From positions 1-14,578 of the forward strand of contig JAKPMW010000046.1 of the NCBI GenBank assembly GCA_029548715.1: DNA of 14,578 nt. The letters run 5' to 3'. A program made the position numbers and the translations under genes. The number at the start of each line of letters is the position of its first letter. Within the stretch, counting starts at the first letter, position 1. A model generated the notes under the pieces. It had not been told where the DNA came from. It worked only from the letters and a program-made list of their open reading frames with translations, and searched no databases. Below are positions 1 to 7,114 of the stretch, one piece after another. This stretch comes from Spirochaetota bacterium. GTDB lineage: Bacteria > Spirochaetota > JAGLSM01 > JAKPMW01.

Positions 1-1
1 G

Positions 2-331
2 TATTATCTCTGGAAAGATAAAGAACCAGAAAAACAATTCAGTAGACTGTATTCATATCATACAAGAGAAGAGATAATGGATAACCCTTTTGAAGTTGAA
101 AGAAAGGTGCTTGGTAGATTATCTCTCAGGCCATTGAAACAAAAAGAGATAGCACAAGAGATAGGCTGTGGTATACGGCACGTTGCAAGACTACAGGCCG
201 GGGGGATACTGCCAAAAAAGGCAACTATGCAGGATGTACAGGGATATCTTGTTGGGTTGACAAAAAGAGATCCTGTCAATAATATGGAGACTGTAGAACA
301 AATTTTAGAAAAATACAAGAAAGATTCTTGA
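2..331 (+). CDS. Helix-turn-helix protein, C-terminal fragment (5' end outside window)
   Basis: The frame is open from the first bases of the window to a TGA at 329-331, so the gene probably begins to the left. The internal ATG at 77 has an AGAGAAGAG stretch upstream and could be a start, giving 84 residues, but the open frame before it reads like protein. Counting from that ATG, residues 19-40 (LKQKEIAQEIG, then IRHVARLQ) look like a helix-turn-helix, and the end is lysine-rich (ILEKYKKDS). The pattern of 'QKEIAxEIG' followed by a second helix recalls small phage or plasmid DNA-binding proteins, but I cannot name a family. Base composition is AT-rich with frequent AGA arginine codons, unlike every gene to the right, which suggests separate origin. 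A DNA-binding role is inferred from the motif only. Confidence 0.55.
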   Translation, partial: YYLWKDKEPEKQFSRLYSYHTREEIMDNPFEVERKVLGRLSLRPLKQKEIAQEIGCGIRHVARLQAGGILPKKATMQDVQGYLVGLTKRDPVNNMETVEQILEKYKKDS

Positions 332-341
332 ATGTCTATAG

Positions 342-355
342 ATCTGTATACAGAT
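342..355. repeat. 14-bp perfect palindrome in spacer
   Basis: ATCTGTATACAGAT reads the same on both strands. It starts 10 bases after the stop of the helix-turn-helix gene and about 75 bases before the next start codon. A dimeric repressor operator is one possible meaning, perhaps for the neighbouring helix-turn-helix protein. That is inference from position alone. Confidence 0.5.
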
Positions 356-398
356 TCAGGCAGATTGTAAATATAAACAAAATAGTAAGATATAAACA
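351..398. repeat. Two short direct repeats in AT-rich spacer
   Basis: CAGATT occurs at 351-356 and 361-366, exactly ten bases apart. ATATAAACA occurs at 371-379 and 390-398, nineteen bases apart, or roughly two helical turns. The first CAGATT overlaps the right arm of the palindrome at 342-355. Such phased short repeats can be protein binding sites, but short AT-rich words also repeat by chance. The spacer presumably holds the promoter of the gene starting at 430, but I see no convincing -35/-10 pair. Confidence 0.4.
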
Positions 399-429
399 GT
401 GTGCTTTTCATCAGAAAGTAGCAGGAAAT

Positions 430-873
430 ATGAAAAAGTCGCTTGTGATCCAGTTGATTTTCGGGTTGGCCCTTCTGGGGCTGGGTGTCTATCTCTCTGT
501 GTCTCTCCCTGAAAGCTTCAGGGAGCAGGCAGAGTGGTGGGCCAAAAATTCGCTCCGGGCCAGCGGGACGGTCGTCGGTACGGAAAACGAATATCGGAAC
601 CGGGCATACTGCGAGTATCCGCAGATCGCGTTTACGGCAGAGGACGGGAAGGAATACCGGTTTACGACCCGGGGGGTCATGTCCTATTCCGTCGGGACCT
701 TTCCGGTTGGCAGGAAGGTAGCGATAACCTACCTGAAGAGTAATCCCGCGCAAGCATACATCGACTCGCCGTCGCATGATTCTGCGACCGAGGTTGTCAG
801 TTATGGGCTTTGTGGAGTGCTTGTCCTCATCGGGTTGGGCTTGTTGTATCGTGCGTATCGAAAGCGGGGCTAA
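430..873 (+). CDS. DUF3592-type small membrane protein
   Basis: This 147-residue protein has a hydrophobic helix near the N-terminus (about residues 5-25), an extracytoplasmic-looking beta-rich middle, and a second hydrophobic helix (about 122-140) ending in a basic tail, RAYRKRG. The middle carries the pattern known from DUF3592 proteins: GTVVG (46-50), a YPQIAFTAEDGKEYRF strand pair (64-78), then VGRKVAITYLKSNPAQAYID (93-112). The family's biochemical role is unknown. I chose ATG 430 because CAGGA lies just before it and the protein then starts with MKKS and a typical membrane helix. An in-frame ATG exists at 328, but it would add an unlikely AT-rich leader. The gene lies at the boundary where GC content rises. 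It is followed by a terminator-like hairpin. Confidence 0.75.
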   Translation: MKKSLVIQLIFGLALLGLGVYLSVSLPESFREQAEWWAKNSLRASGTVVGTENEYRNRAYCEYPQIAFTAEDGKEYRFTTRGVMSYSVGTFPVGRKVAITYLKSNPAQAYIDSPSHDSATEVVSYGLCGVLVLIGLGLLYRAYRKRG

Positions 874-930
874 CGAGCAATGGGGACTCAAGTCACTGGT
901 CATCTGCGGAGATTGTGAAACGGCACAGAC

Positions 931-979
931 CACAAACAGATGAATCCGGAATGTTCCGGGTTTGTGTGGCAGTTATTTT
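931..979 (+). terminator. Probable rho-independent terminator after DUF3592 gene
   Basis: CACAAAC (931-937) pairs with GTTTGTG (960-966), and nested inside CCGGAA (946-951) pairs with TTCCGG (954-959). The eight bases at 938-945 are bulged on the left arm. A T-rich run, TTATTTT, follows at 973-979. The position, about 60 bases past the stop codon at 873 and before a convergent gene, fits termination of plus-strand transcription. The bulge and the gap before the T run reduce confidence. Confidence 0.45.
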
Positions 980-1124
980 ACAGATATATAATTCATTGCA
1001 ATTGAATTTTGACCCCGGCGACACCATGGCGGATCTGCCCTGCTTCACCCCACCCTTCCTCGCGGCGGGAGAAAATCTGGCTGCAGTTTGAGTCCAATCC
1101 TGATGCCTGCGGTGTATCCGCTGA

Positions 1125-2516
1125 CTACTGCAACCCGCCTTCGCGCAGGGCGACCCATTCCTCGGGGTCGACGCGCACCCCGCCGACCAGCATCTCCCAG
1201 TGGATGTGCGGACCTGTCGAGAGCCCGGAGGTCCCTGTCATGCCCACGGGCTGTCCGCGTTCGACCCGTTGCCCGCTTGTCACAAACAGCGAGTCGAGGT
1301 GCATGATCTTGGTAAAGACGCGCCGCCCGTGGTCGATGATGATGTTGTTTCCACAGAGGGTGGTCTTGCCCGCGAAGCGCACGATCCCCGAATTGGGAGC
1401 GGCGACCGCTGTTCCGAAAAATGAAGCAATATCGATTCCAAGATGCACCCCCGTGCCCAGGCCGACAAATGTGCGGGACTCCGAAAAAGGGGAGGAGTAA
1501 CGCTGCCAGGCCGGGATGATGAAGGGTCCGCTCCAGAGGGTCTCGGCCGTGTCCCAGGATGTCGCCTGCCAGTGGATCGCGTTTTCGCGCTGGATGCCCG
1601 CCTGGTCGGCCAGGAGGGCCTGTTTGTCGGGTGGGAGCCAGATTCCTTGTGAGCCGGTTGCTGTGGACCAGGGGGGGAAGCCGTCGGCCGCCGTCTTTCG
1701 ATCCCGCCAGGCGACACGCTCACTCGGCAACAGGACTCTGGCCTGATAAGGGAAAAAAGCCGGCGCCGGTCGCCAGGCCCAGAGGGGCTGGATGTACCCC
1801 CTCCGCCCGAATATTCCCGAGGTATCAAGCGGGGTATCGGCTGCAGCGAGGACGGGCAGGGTCAGGATCCGGGTCAGGCTGCCTTCCGCCGAGACGGCCT
1901 TGAGTTCGAGCCGGACCTCGCGCCGCCAGTCGTTGCGGGCCAGGGCAAACAGTGCTGATGCACGTCTTTGTCCGGCCCGGGCGGGATCGGGATGGAGGCT
2001 GGTTTTTTCCCGTCCGGGAAGAGTGAAGAGTTCGATCGAAGAAAAGGCGGTCCGGCTTTCAAGGCTGAGCCGGACGATCCGTCCCCGTGTCGGCGGGGCG
2101 GGCAGCCAGGCAAGGCTGTATTCAGGTTCGGCACCCCGGCCCTGCCAGAGGGTTCCGTCGAGAAGCTGGACGCCTTCGCCTGACACCACGGCGCGGGCGG
2201 GACCCCGCAGGACCGAGAGCTGTCCGCTCAGGCTGCGCCATTCAAGCCGGGCCTGCGCAGCCAGGTGGATGGTTTCCCCATCGGAAAGCACCTGTCCCCG
2301 CTTGCAGGGCCGCGGCCAGTGGTTCGCGGCAGGATCGGCGGCAAAGGCATCGGGGATGCCCCTGAAGGGAGTACCCGTCCGGATGTCACCCTGCATGTGA
2401 TGGGGCAGGATGTCGGCCCAAAGGATTCCGCCAGCACAGAGCCAGAGAGCGAGGATGGTCTTTCGGAGGGAGACGCCCCCCCTGACAGGGTCGGCTGGTG
2501 TGCTATCTTTTGCCAT
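1125..2516 (-). CDS. M23 (LytM/lysostaphin-type) metallopeptidase, membrane-anchored or exported
   Basis: A 463-residue zinc peptidase predicted to cut peptide bridges in peptidoglycan. Residues 18-36 form one hydrophobic segment after a basic patch, serving as signal peptide or membrane anchor. Residues 350-450 are the M23 domain: H358 and D362 in HLGID, H406 in MHLDS, and H437/H439 in PHIHWEM, the full set expected of an active enzyme. The region 75-330 is not a LysM or coiled-coil domain I recognise. Its start (GQVLSDGETIHL, then SGQLSVLRGPARAVV and GVQLLDGTLW) faintly resembles a FecR-like beta fold. The longer open frame begins at 2660, but ATG 2516 puts the hydrophobic segment at the N-terminus and lies six bases after a TATACT box. 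It diverges from the C45-like gene starting at 2551. Enzyme class is secure, substrate is inferred. Confidence 0.9.
   Translation of the reverse strand: MAKDSTPADPVRGGVSLRKTILALWLCAGGILWADILPHHMQGDIRTGTPFRGIPDAFAADPAANHWPRPCKRGQVLSDGETIHLAAQARLEWRSLSGQLSVLRGPARAVVSGEGVQLLDGTLWQGRGAEPEYSLAWLPAPPTRGRIVRLSLESRTAFSSIELFTLPGREKTSLHPDPARAGQRRASALFALARNDWRREVRLELKAVSAEGSLTRILTLPVLAAADTPLDTSGIFGRRGYIQPLWAWRPAPAFFPYQARVLLPSERVAWRDRKTAADGFPPWSTATGSQGIWLPPDKQALLADQAGIQRENAIHWQATSWDTAETLWSGPFIIPAWQRYSSPFSESRTFVGLGTGVHLGIDIASFFGTAVAAPNSGIVRFAGKTTLCGNNIIIDHGRRVFTKIMHLDSLFVTSGQRVERGQPVGMTGTSGLSTGPHIHWEMLVGGVRVDPEEWVALREGGLQ
2482..2512 (+). promoter_or_regulatory. Predicted promoter for the C45-like hydrolase gene
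   Basis: CTGACA (2482-2487), a 16-base spacer and TATCTT (2504-2509) fit a sigma70-type promoter. The word GCTATCTTTTG (2502-2512) is also close to the GCTATATTTG found ahead of three other genes here. Transcription would begin near 2516, inside the start codon of the divergent M23 gene, leaving a leader of about 35 bases. Predicted from sequence only. Confidence 0.5.
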
Positions 2517-2518
2517 GA

Positions 2519-2530
2519 CGAAAGTATAGC
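2519..2530 (-). promoter_or_regulatory. Predicted -10 region for the M23 gene
   Basis: On the minus strand GCTATACTTTCG contains TATACT, ending six bases before ATG 2516. Transcription would start at or very near the A of the start codon, giving a leaderless or nearly leaderless message; no Shine-Dalgarno sequence is visible. No good -35 box is present at 17 bases. This site points toward the promoter at 2482-2512. Confidence 0.4.
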
Positions 2531-2550
2531 CAGAAGCAGGGGGATGGGGA

Positions 2551-4035
2551 ATGGCTTCGCGGATTGAGCGCATCGGGTCACTCTGGTACCTTGTTCTTGA
2601 AGGGGATGCCCGTGCCCGGGGGCGCGAACATGCCCGTCTGGCAGGCGGGATCGCGGGCACGGAGACTGCGGACTACTATGCCCGCCTCTTGCCGACCATC
2701 ATCCGCCAGCAGCGCCCCCGCTGGCTGCCCCGGGCCTGTGTCCGCCCGGCCTCAGCCCTGATCAGTGGTTTTTTTGGAACGATGCAGGTCGGCATTGATG
2801 CGGGGAGCCTGGGGGAGGAGATGCAGGCCTATTTGTCAGCATACCGGCGGGGCGGGGCCCGGCGCCTGATCCGTTTTCCCGATGTACTGCACTGGCTGGC
2901 CGGGATGGCGGGGGGCCAGTGTTCGGCGGTGTTTTTTGAGGGTGGTGCGCACTCCCGTCTGGCACGCAATTTTGACTTTTACGGGCCGCACGTCTGGGGA
3001 CGGCACCGTGCCCTCAAGGTCTCGATGCCCCCGGCCGGCCAGCCCTGGCTCTGGGCCGGTCCCCTCGGGATTCCCGTTGGCGGGTTCGGGATCAACGCCT
3101 CGGGGATCGCCGTCATGCCCTTTACCAATTTCAGCCGGGATCTTGCCCTGCGCGGAGTGCCGCTTTTTACCCTGATGCAGACCATCCTTGAGGAATCGCG
3201 CTCACTGGATGACGCCGTTGCATATCTCGAACGGGCCAGACGCCACGGGGGGATCTCCCTGCTTGTGGCTGACATGCGGCGGGGAGAAGCGGTTGCCCTT
3301 GCAGTCGGGGCGCGCCGCCTGGTCATCGACCGCCCGCGGGATGGCGTGCTGGTGCGGACAAACCATCATCATGAACTTGACAAGCCATCCCTGCCCGGTA
3401 TGGCGATGTGGCAGCGGCACAGTCGCTCGCGCTGGCAGCGCCTTGACACGCTGGCCCGGGTCCTCCCTCCCGGAGGGGGGCCTGATGCCCTGGCCCTGCG
3501 GCAACTCCTGGCTGACCGGACCCTGCCCGATGGCCGAAGGTCCCTGCTCGCCGATGTCCCCGGGGCCCTCAATGTGGCCACCTCCGTCATTCTGGACGGA
3601 ATGACGCTGTTTGTGGCGGATGCCGGGTTTCCGGCCTGCGATGCGACACGCTGGCACGGGTTTTCCCTGGACGAATGCTTTTCCGGGCGCATCCCGGTCG
3701 CACGAACGCACGATCTTCCCGATCTCCTTGCGCCTGAAGAACGGGCGGCGCTTGAGCTGGCTGTGGAGGGCTGGGTCCGCTTTTTTGATGAGGGACATCC
3801 TGCCGCCGCCCGGGAGGTCTGGAGCCGGGCCCGGGCACTCCTCCCGCGTGAGCCCGCCCTCCTGCGCATGCTGGCCATGGCCGCGCATGAGACGGGGGAC
3901 CGGTTGTCCTGCCAGGACTTTCTGGAGACCCTGCTCGAACTCGAGCCGGAGGATGCACTGGCCCGCCTGGCCCTGAACCGCCCGGACCGGGTCTACCTCG
4001 AATGCATGACGGGGCAGCTCGCCCCCCGCAAATGA
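2551..4035 (+). CDS. C45-like Ntn hydrolase / acyltransferase with helical C-terminal tail
   Basis: A 494-residue protein resembling the C45 (acyl-CoA:6-aminopenicillanate acyltransferase-like) N-terminal-nucleophile hydrolases, which mature by cutting themselves before a cysteine and then cleave or transfer linear amides. Visible marks are GGQCSAVFFEGG (121-132, candidate nucleophile C124), LARNFDFYG (137-145, the usual R-N-x-D strand), GGFGINASGIAVMPFTNFS (177-195) and VRTNHHHE (268-275, the T-N-H motif). The family core ends near residue 375. Residues ~393-485 are helical and TPR-like, with repeated A/L spacing around AREVWSRARALLPREPALLRM. No signal peptide or membrane helix is evident, so the mature enzyme looks cytoplasmic. 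ATG 2551 is preceded by AGGGGGA at good spacing. Its divergent neighbour is an M23 peptidase. The natural substrate is unknown; a wall-fragment or N-acyl compound is speculation. Confidence 0.78.
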   Translation: MASRIERIGSLWYLVLEGDARARGREHARLAGGIAGTETADYYARLLPTIIRQQRPRWLPRACVRPASALISGFFGTMQVGIDAGSLGEEMQAYLSAYRRGGARRLIRFPDVLHWLAGMAGGQCSAVFFEGGAHSRLARNFDFYGPHVWGRHRALKVSMPPAGQPWLWAGPLGIPVGGFGINASGIAVMPFTNFSRDLALRGVPLFTLMQTILEESRSLDDAVAYLERARRHGGISLLVADMRRGEAVALAVGARRLVIDRPRDGVLVRTNHHHELDKPSLPGMAMWQRHSRSRWQRLDTLARVLPPGGGPDALALRQLLADRTLPDGRRSLLADVPGALNVATSVILDGMTLFVADAGFPACDATRWHGFSLDECFSGRIPVARTHDLPDLLAPEERAALELAVEGWVRFFDEGHPAAAREVWSRARALLPREPALLRMLAMAAHETGDRLSCQDFLETLLELEPEDALARLALNRPDRVYLECMTGQLAPRK

Positions 4036-4169
4036 GGCCCGAGCGGAGATCCGGGAAGCGTGTGCATCCGTCGCTGCAGTGTGGACCAGGGGAGAGGTAG
4101 CGGACGCCATCCCTCTGCTGAATACGAATCGCGAACAGTATCCCCAGCGGACCGGTCGGCCCGCCGGAT

Positions 4170-4179
4170 GCTATATTTG
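4170..4179 (+). promoter_or_regulatory. Predicted promoter element GCTATATTTG before glycan genes
   Basis: GCTATATTTG lies 25 bases before ATG 4205 in the 169-base gap after the C45-like gene. The surrounding 15-base word at 4168-4182 recurs exactly at 10705-10719 ahead of dsbD. It contains a TATATT -10 box and also matches TAnnTTTG. No strong -35 is visible. The rest of the gap holds nothing I can identify. Confidence 0.5.
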
Positions 4180-4204
4180 AAACAGGGAAGGCAGGTGCGC
4201 AGGG

Positions 4205-5590
4205 ATGGAACACCGCAAGAGTCCATGGATCAATTTCGTGTTTTTCATGGCTGATGCCTGCATGACGATGCTGGCTGCGCTGCTTTCAATCTTCCTGCGG
4301 CAGATCATTCCCTGGGGGGGGGTGGCCATCCTTCCGGCGGAGCACTACATCCCGTTTTTGCTTTTGTTTATCCCGGTGCTTCTTCTGACCATGCTCTTTT
4401 CGGGGCAGTACCGGCATAATCGGGGGGTATCCATTCTCCTCGAGTTCATGTCCATCGTGCGCCTCGTGTTTCTGGCCGTGGTGGCCATGCTGGCCCTGGC
4501 GTTTTTTTACCGTGAGTACCAGTTCTCCCGCCTGCACATCGTCTATTTTTTTGCCACTGCGGTTGTACTGATTTTTGCGGGTCGGGTGATGCTTCGCCTC
4601 TGGCTGCGCCGGGTCCGCTCACGCGGGCGCAACCTGATGCACATTGCAGTGCTTGGGGAGGGCAGGCGCCTTGACAATTTTGTCCGCGAGATACGCTCGC
4701 TCCCTGGATACGGATACAGCGTGGATGGTGTGTTTTCCCTGACACCTTCACGCGGGGCCCTGCGCTACTCGGGCAAGGCGCTGCAGGCCTGGCTCGAGCA
4801 GCACCGGATGGATGAAGCCTACATCCTGCTGGGTGGGGCTGACCGGCATGAGGTGCGCATGCGCGAGGCTTTGGAACTCTTCGAGCGGGAAGGGGTCAGG
4901 ACCCGGCTTGTTCCGGATCTCGAGACGTCACTTGCCACCGGGGCCAGGATGGCTCTCCTGGGAAACATCCCTGTCCTTGCCGTAGCCGAGTACCCCCTTG
5001 ACCTGTGGTACAACCGGGCCATCAAGCGCGCCTTTGACATCCTGGTCTCCCTGACCGGGCTGGCCCTGGCTTCGCCTGTCTTCGTGCTTGTTGCCCTGGC
5101 GGTCCGGCTTTCTTCCCCGGGACCGGTGTTTTTCAGGCAGGAACGCCTCGGGCTTGACCGCAGGAAATTTTCAATCATCAAATTTCGTACAATGTACAGG
5201 CAGGATAAACGGATGTCGGATACGGTCTGGACGGTCAAAAACGATCCCCGGGTGACACCGCTTGGGCGCTTTTTGCGCGCATCATCCCTGGACGAGCTTC
5301 CCCAGCTTGTCAATGTCCTCTGCGGAGACATGAGTCTGGTCGGCCCCCGTCCCGAACGGCAGTATTTTGTCAACGAATTCAAAAAGCGCATGCCGCTCTA
5401 CATGGAACGGCACCGGGTCAAGGCCGGACTGACCGGCTGGGCCCAGGTCAGCGGTTACCGGGGGGACAGCTCCATCGAGCGCCGGCTGCAGGCCGATCTG
5501 TATTATATTCGAAACTGGTCGTTTACTTTTGACATCCGCATCATGCTTCTTACGCTGATCAGGGTGCTCTCGGGCAGGAACGCACATTGA
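4205..5590 (+). CDS. Polyprenyl-phosphate hexose-1-phosphate transferase (WbaP/WcaJ type)
   Basis: This 461-residue inner-membrane enzyme should move a sugar-1-phosphate from a nucleotide sugar to undecaprenyl phosphate, the first membrane step of capsule, exopolysaccharide or O-antigen synthesis. It has four N-terminal membrane helices (about 11-33, 48-67, 84-102, 111-134), a Rossmann-like CoA-binding_3 domain (about 145-265), and then the Bac_transf catalytic domain. That domain shows a hydrophobic helix (276-300), FFRQERLG (309-316), KFRTM (326-330), SSLDELPQL (360-368), GDMSLVGPRPE (374-384) and GLTGWAQVSGYRG (408-420), all diagnostic. Length is normal for this class. The sugar cannot be read from the sequence. 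ATG 4205 follows AGG-containing sequence and a promoter-like box. The stop overlaps the start of the dehydratase gene, implying co-transcription and coupled translation. Confidence 0.92.
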   Translation: MEHRKSPWINFVFFMADACMTMLAALLSIFLRQIIPWGGVAILPAEHYIPFLLLFIPVLLLTMLFSGQYRHNRGVSILLEFMSIVRLVFLAVVAMLALAFFYREYQFSRLHIVYFFATAVVLIFAGRVMLRLWLRRVRSRGRNLMHIAVLGEGRRLDNFVREIRSLPGYGYSVDGVFSLTPSRGALRYSGKALQAWLEQHRMDEAYILLGGADRHEVRMREALELFEREGVRTRLVPDLETSLATGARMALLGNIPVLAVAEYPLDLWYNRAIKRAFDILVSLTGLALASPVFVLVALAVRLSSPGPVFFRQERLGLDRRKFSIIKFRTMYRQDKRMSDTVWTVKNDPRVTPLGRFLRASSLDELPQLVNVLCGDMSLVGPRPERQYFVNEFKKRMPLYMERHRVKAGLTGWAQVSGYRGDSSIERRLQADLYYIRNWSFTFDIRIMLLTLIRVLSGRNAH

Positions 5591-6987
5591 CGGAAATGGC
5601 ACAACGCACCCTGATCGTCGGAGCCGGTGAGGCCGGACGGATGATCGCCGAGGGGATCCGCGCAGACCAGCGGGTCGCAAGGCGCTACCAGCTTGTCTCC
5701 TTTGTGGATGACGACCCGGGCAAGACGGAAGTTGCCGGACTGCCGGTGCGTCATTCGATCGACGATATTCGCACGCTTGCGCTGGATGAGTCCATTGACG
5801 TGATTTTTATTGCGGTGCCCTCGGCCGGCGGGGCCTTGCTCGGCCGGATCATCGACCGTGTAGGGGACCTCCCGCTCCGTCTGCGGATCCTGCCCGGCCT
5901 GCGCGAGATCATCGACGGGGATGCCTCCTGGCGGGCCCTGCGTGATGTGCGTCCCGAGGACCTCTTGGGGCGCGAGGAGATCCAGTTCGAACGTGAGCGG
6001 CTGGCGGCCTTTTACGAGGATGCCCGGGTCCTGGTCACCGGGGGAGGGGGCTCGATCGGCTCCGAAATCTGCCGCCAGCTTCTGGCCCTCCCTGTGGCGC
6101 GCGTGGTGGCCTACGGCCATGGCGAAAACAGCCTGTATCATTTGCAGCAGGAGCTGGGACAGGACCCGCGCTTCGTCTGCCAGATAGGGGATGTACGCGA
6201 CGCCGAAAAGATCGAGCGCACGATTGCGGCCTGGTCGGTCAGTGACATCTTTCATGCAGCGGCCCACAAGCACGTGCCCCTGATGGAGTCCTTTCCCGAC
6301 GAAGCGGTCAAGAACAACGTCTACGGGAGCTTTGTCGTCGCCCGGGCGGCCGGGAGGGCCAGGATCAGGCGTTTCTTGATGGTCTCGACCGACAAGGCGG
6401 TCCGGCCCAGCTCGGTGATGGGGGCCACCAAGCGCGTGGCTGAACGGATCGTGCTGGGGATGAACGGTGACGGATCCGGGACGCGCTACGCCGTGACCCG
6501 CTTTGGCAACGTCCTCGGGAGCCGGGGCTCGGTCCTCCCGCTTTTTGTCGAGCAGATCCGGCGCGGGGGGCCGGTGACCGTGACCCATCCCGATGTGACG
6601 CGCTACTTCATGTCCATCCGCGAGGCGGCCCGGCTGGTCGTCAAGGCCGCGACCCTGGATTGCGGCGAGATCTTTGTCCTCGATATGGGCCAGCCGGTCA
6701 ATATTCACGAGCTGGCCCGCCGGCTTGTCATCCTTTCGGGGCGGCACCCGGATGAAGTCCCGATCGTGATCACCGGACTCAGGCCTGGTGAAAAGCTGCA
6801 TGAGGAGCTCTGGACCGAGCATGAGGATCTGGCAGCCTCTCCCTTTGAAAAGCTTCTCGTCGCCAGGGACAGCGGCGGGCGGATGGAAACGGCGGAGGTA
6901 CAGCGCTTTATCGAATCCATGGACCCGCCGCTCTCCAGCGGCGACCGTGAGGCTGTACGCCGTATCCTCTTTGCCGCCGCTCAATGA
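5587..6987 (+). CDS. Nucleotide-sugar 4,6-dehydratase, soluble short form (CapD/FlaA1/WbpM family)
   Basis: A 466-residue protein predicted to remove water from a UDP-N-acetylhexosamine, giving a 4-keto-6-deoxy sugar for surface glycans. Residues 7-110 are a first nucleotide-binding-like domain (VGAGEAGRM at 11-19). RPEDLLGREEI (122-132) is the family's linker motif, and VTGGGGSIGSEICRQL (150-165) binds NAD. Further on are GDVRD (201-205), HAAAHKHVPLMES (223-235) and STDKAVRPSSVMGATKR (267-283), where M278 and K282 replace the usual Tyr-x3-Lys, as in WbpM-type enzymes. The four membrane helices of full-length WbpM are absent. TTG 5587 overlaps the upstream stop and has AGGAA six bases before it; ATG 5596 is the alternative, three codons shorter. 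It acts with the upstream transferase, but no glycosyltransferase follows. Confidence 0.9.
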   Translation: MTEMAQRTLIVGAGEAGRMIAEGIRADQRVARRYQLVSFVDDDPGKTEVAGLPVRHSIDDIRTLALDESIDVIFIAVPSAGGALLGRIIDRVGDLPLRLRILPGLREIIDGDASWRALRDVRPEDLLGREEIQFERERLAAFYEDARVLVTGGGGSIGSEICRQLLALPVARVVAYGHGENSLYHLQQELGQDPRFVCQIGDVRDAEKIERTIAAWSVSDIFHAAAHKHVPLMESFPDEAVKNNVYGSFVVARAAGRARIRRFLMVSTDKAVRPSSVMGATKRVAERIVLGMNGDGSGTRYAVTRFGNVLGSRGSVLPLFVEQIRRGGPVTVTHPDVTRYFMSIREAARLVVKAATLDCGEIFVLDMGQPVNIHELARRLVILSGRHPDEVPIVITGLRPGEKLHEELWTEHEDLAASPFEKLLVARDSGGRMETAEVQRFIESMDPPLSSGDREAVRRILFAAAQ

Positions 6988-7013
6988 TGCGGTGTTTTGT
7001 TGAACAGCCCCAG

Positions 7014-7059
7014 GCCCGATACGTCCGGCTTTTCCGCGGGCAACCAAGGCCGGATGGGC
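7014..7059. other. Possible stem-loop in gap before S4 gene
   Basis: TCCGGC (7024-7029) pairs with GCCGGA (7049-7054), and flanking GCCC (7014-7017) can pair with GGGC (7056-7059). There is no T run after it, so it is not a standard terminator. It lies 27 bases past the dehydratase stop. It may help end that transcript or be chance in GC-rich DNA. Confidence 0.25.
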
Positions 7060-7093
7060 GTTGCTGAACATTTGGGCTAATCCGGGATTGTTC

Positions 7094-7114
7094 GCAAGCC
7101 ACCCTCGGGCTTGC
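7094..7114. promoter_or_regulatory. Inverted repeat overlapping the S4-gene -35 box
   Basis: GCAAGCC (7094-7100) and GGCTTGC (7108-7114) are perfect inverted arms around the seven bases ACCCTCG. The right arm covers most of the TTGCAC -35 box at 7111-7116. The layout would suit a repressor site. No T run follows, so a terminator is unlikely. Confidence 0.35.

Noticed and set aside
58..933. A 291-residue open frame on the minus strand across the left edge
   Set aside because: It overlaps the helix-turn-helix and DUF3592 genes, has protein-unlike composition and no start context. The plus-strand DUF3592 pattern is convincing.
990..1010. AT-rich inverted repeat AATTCA/TGAATT followed by TTTT
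   Set aside because: The stem has only one G-C pair per arm and would be weak. It is not a credible terminator and is more likely AT-rich chance pairing.
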